Positions 14,878-16,919 of a stretch of DNA of 16,919 bases are shown here, in pieces (the stretch's first letter is position 1; each line of letters starts with the position of its first letter). Under the pieces are notes generated by a model, which searched no databases, was not told where the DNA came from, and saw nothing but the letters and a program-made list of their open reading frames with translations. This stretch comes from Pseudomonadota bacterium (GTDB lineage Bacteria; Pseudomonadota; Gammaproteobacteria; Xanthomonadales; Xanthomonadaceae), in assembly GCA_023386795.1 (NCBI GenBank), contig JAEWJB010000094.1, positions 1 to 16,919 of the forward strand. Reading direction: 5' to 3'. The translations under genes and the position numbers were made by a program.

Positions 14878-16899
14878 ATGGACGCCTTCGTCGATCTGAT
14901 GCAGGCGGGGTTGGCGCGCTTGGCCTGGGCCACGCTGCAATCGCTGCCATTGGCGGCGCTGGTCTGGGCGCTATGCCGCTGGCTGCCGCGCCTGGGTGCG
15001 AATGCGCGCTGCTGGCTGTGGTGGCTGGTGTCGCTGCAGCTGGTGGTCGGACTGTGCTGGCCGAGCCCCTGGCGGTTGGCCGTGCTGCCGGCCACGCAGC
15101 CGGCGCCGGTGGTCGCGATGGCGCCTCCGGTGGCGCTGCCTGCCGATCTCGCGCCGACGACGGCAATGCCGCTGCCGCAGGCCTCGCTCCGTGGCGCCGA
15201 GCCGGTGGCCGACGCACCGGTCACCGGCCGCGCACCGGCGTGGATGGCGTGGACGTTGTGGCTGGCCTGGCTGGCCGGCGTGCTGGCAATGGCGATGCGC
15301 AGCCTCGCCGACTTCCGCGTCACCCGCCAGCGCCTGCAGGCCAGCAGCGCCGCGGTACCGGCTTCCCTGGCGGCCCAGTACCGCGAGCTCACCGCGCGGC
15401 TCGGCCTGCGTCGGGCGCCGGCCCTGCGACTGAGCGAAGGGCTGGATTCGCCGCAACTGGCCGGCTTGTGGTCGCCGGCGCTGCTGATGCCCGCACAGTT
15501 GCTGCCGCGCATGTCACCAGCCGCCATCGAGATGGCGCTGCACCACGAACTCGTGCACTGGCAGCGCCGCGATCTGGTCTGGGGTTGGGTGCCCGCGTTG
15601 GCCCAGCACCTGTTCTTCTTCCACCCGGTGGCCCACCTGGCTGCCCGCGAATACGGGCTGGCCCGGGAGGCCGCCTGCGATGCGGCCGTGCTGACCGGCG
15701 ACCGCCATGCACCGCAGGACTACGGCCGGCTGCTGCTGCAGTTCGGCGTGGCACCGCGTGCGGTGGCGGTGGTCGGGGCGGCATCGCCCAGCTTCGTCCT
15801 GCTCAAGAGGAGACTCACCATGTTGCAGTCCCGTTCCGCTCCCTGGCGCGCCAGCGCCTTGGTGCTGGTCGCCGCTGTTGCCGCGATCGGGGTGTTGCCA
15901 TATCGCGTCGTGTCCGCTGCGCCGGGAGACGTCGATCCGGCCGAGCGTGCCAACCAGGCCGCCGCCGGACAGCCGTCGGGCAAGCCCGTCGCCATGCCCG
16001 CGCCGAATCCGGTGGTCAAGCCCGCGCCTGCCGCGCAGGCGCAGCCGGTGGTCGTCGCCGCGCCGGTGGTGCGCAGCGTCGCGGTGACCACGCCGCGCGT
16101 GGCCAAGACCGCCACGTTGGGCATCGGGGATGTGCTGCCCGTGCCCCCGGCTCCGCCCGTGCCGCCGACGCCGGTCGCACCGAACGTGCCTCCGGCCCCG
16201 TCGACGCCTGCCGTGGCGGCGCCTGCGGCACCTGCCGCGCCTGCCGCGCCGCCCGCCCCACCGCCGGCACCGATGCGTGGCACCTTCACTTTCGTGGACC
16301 AGGGCGATGCGCGCAGCGCCTGGGTGCTGATGGAAGGTGACCATGTGCATGCCTTCGGTACGCCGGACGACGTGCGCGCCGCGCGCGCCCAGCAGCAACG
16401 CGGCGAAGCGCTGTGGTGGGTGCGCGAAGGCGACCAGCGTTACGTGGTGCGCGACCCGGCGACGCTCGCCAAGCTGCGCGATGCGTACAAGCCGCTGTCC
16501 GCGCTCAGCGCGCAGCAGAGTGCGCTGGGCGAGCAGCAGGGCGCGCTGGGGCGCGAACAGGGCGAGCTTGGCGCGCGCCAGGGCGCACTGGGCGCAAAGC
16601 AGGGCGCGATGTCGGCCCGTATCGCGCAGTTGGCAGTGGAACAGAGCACGGCCGCCATGTCCGGCAAGCCGCTCTCTCCCGAGCGCCAGCAGGCGGCCGA
16701 ACGTGAGCAGCAGGCGCTGTCGCGGCAGATGCAGGCGCTGGCCGCCGAGCAGGCGGCACTGGGCAGCCGCCAAGGCGCCCTGGGTGCCAAGCAGAGTGCG
16801 CTGGGCCAGCGGCAGGAAGCGGCGCTGTCACAACTGCGCGCGGAGGGCGACAAGCTGGCACGCGAAGCGATCGCCAGCGGCAAGGCGCAGCGCCTGTAA
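14878..16899 (+). CDS. M56 family (BlaR1-like) membrane metallopeptidase with heptad-repeat periplasmic domain
   Basis: This encodes a 673-residue BlaR1-like protease. Membrane helices lie near 13-36, 42-60, 120-140 and 325-345. The zinc site is intact: H223-E224-L225-V226-H227 with E264 in REAACDAAV as third ligand, and it should face the cytoplasm as in BlaR1. After the last helix the chain is periplasmic but carries no penicillin-binding domain (no SxxK or KTG motif). Instead come a Pro/Ala/Val linker (about 350-465, with a dense PPAPP run from about 421), a 75-residue domain (466-540) with WVLMEGDHVHAFGTPDDVRAARA and LWWVREGDQRYVVRDPATL, and two blocks of heptad repeats (541-589, 612-646). 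The expected role is to sense an envelope signal and inactivate the BlaI-type repressor encoded just upstream. ATG 14878 has AGGAG (14866-14870) seven bases upstream and lies one base after the blaI stop. The gene ends 20 bp before the window edge. Confidence 0.92.
   Translation: MDAFVDLMQAGLARLAWATLQSLPLAALVWALCRWLPRLGANARCWLWWLVSLQLVVGLCWPSPWRLAVLPATQPAPVVAMAPPVALPADLAPTTAMPLPQASLRGAEPVADAPVTGRAPAWMAWTLWLAWLAGVLAMAMRSLADFRVTRQRLQASSAAVPASLAAQYRELTARLGLRRAPALRLSEGLDSPQLAGLWSPALLMPAQLLPRMSPAAIEMALHHELVHWQRRDLVWGWVPALAQHLFFFHPVAHLAAREYGLAREAACDAAVLTGDRHAPQDYGRLLLQFGVAPRAVAVVGAASPSFVLLKRRLTMLQSRSAPWRASALVLVAAVAAIGVLPYRVVSAAPGDVDPAERANQAAAGQPSGKPVAMPAPNPVVKPAPAAQAQPVVVAAPVVRSVAVTTPRVAKTATLGIGDVLPVPPAPPVPPTPVAPNVPPAPSTPAVAAPAAPAAPAAPPAPPPAPMRGTFTFVDQGDARSAWVLMEGDHVHAFGTPDDVRAARAQQQRGEALWWVREGDQRYVVRDPATLAKLRDAYKPLSALSAQQSALGEQQGALGREQGELGARQGALGAKQGAMSARIAQLAVEQSTAAMSGKPLSPERQQAAEREQQALSRQMQALAAEQAALGSRQGALGAKQSALGQRQEAALSQLRAEGDKLAREAIASGKAQRL
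16498..16644 (+). repeat. 21-bp tandem coding repeat, block 1 (7 heptads)
   Basis: Seven consecutive 21-bp units encode the heptads SALSAQQ, SALGEQQ, GALGREQ, GELGARQ, GALGAKQ, GAMSARI and AQLAVEQ. The consensus is (G/S)-A-L-G-x-(K/R/Q)-Q. The 7-residue period, with Leu at one fixed position and Gln at another, suggests a long amphipathic helix or coiled coil in the periplasm. The units are diverged at DNA level, so the array looks old rather than freshly expanded. Confidence 0.8.
16711..16815 (+). repeat. 21-bp tandem coding repeat, block 2 (5 heptads)
   Basis: Five units encode QALSRQM, QALAAEQ, AALGSRQ, GALGAKQ and SALGQRQ, in the same register as block 1. A 22-residue segment containing GKPLSPERQQ separates the blocks. 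The Pro in this segment could break or turn the helix, so the two blocks might pack against each other as a hairpin. Confidence 0.75.
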
Positions 16900-16919
16900 G
16901 GCGAGGCTCAGTGCTGGGC

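Noticed and set aside
15514..16773. A 419-codon minus-strand frame opposite the M56 gene with Arg/Gly/His repeats.
   Set aside because: It is the shadow of the Pro/Ala linker and the heptad repeats; no protein family features are present.
16498..16815. Regular 21-bp repeats considered as a CRISPR array or a non-coding satellite.
   Set aside because: The repeats are contiguous, diverged at wobble positions and in frame with the M56 protein; there are no unique spacers.
14878..16899. The M56 protein considered as a beta-lactam sensor like BlaR1 of Staphylococcus or as a TonB-fused M56 protein.
   Set aside because: No SxxK, SxN or KTG motif of a penicillin-binding domain is seen, and no TonB C-terminal domain is recognisable; the C-terminus is a heptad-repeat region.

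Overview
The window is high-GC bacterial chromosome, densely coding, with gene families and neighbourhoods typical of the Xanthomonadaceae (Stenotrophomonas, Pseudoxanthomonas, Xanthomonas, Lysobacter group). The placement rests on recalled family distribution (DUF3297, the phenol-MetA-like outer membrane protein, the proline/alanine-rich M56 protein) and on a GTAG-headed REP-like hairpin at the left edge; genus cannot be fixed from the sequence. I see no rRNA, tRNA, CRISPR array, prophage or insertion sequence, and no stretch over 300 bases without a gene.

Left part (1-6610): a lipoprotein M13 zinc peptidase on the minus strand, ending at a strong terminator hairpin, is divergent from a large membrane c-di-GMP protein (periplasmic sensor, two PAS domains, degenerate GGDEF, intact EAL). 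That gene converges on a minus-strand aldo/keto reductase. Middle part (6611-10779): a minus-strand outer membrane beta-barrel of the phenol-degradation MetA family, with its own terminator, shares a 193-bp divergent region with a YgiD/LigB-type extradiol dioxygenase. The dioxygenase converges, one base apart, on a YCII/DGPF-domain protein, which is divergent from a CPA1 Na+/H+ antiporter.

Right part (10880-16919): a two-gene ABC exporter operon of the YadG/YadH type with an ATGA overlap is followed by a small DUF3297 protein (minus), a divergent acidic DUF6630-like protein (plus), and a two-gene minus operon made of an unrecognised protein with a basic head and acidic tail plus a DUF4031 protein. 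The last unit is a BlaI-type repressor with an M56 (BlaR1-like) membrane metallopeptidase. The M56 protein has no penicillin-binding sensor domain; its periplasmic part is a Pro/Ala linker, a 75-residue domain, and twelve seven-residue repeats in two blocks.

The most interesting system is this last one. A TTGACT/TAGCGT promoter with 17-bp spacing is covered by two related dyads with the same CTAC-N4-GT layout, which fits autoregulation by the BlaI protein and de-repression by the M56 protease. What its unusual periplasmic heptad-repeat domain senses is not evident. The rest of the window looks like ordinary chromosomal housekeeping and envelope genes.
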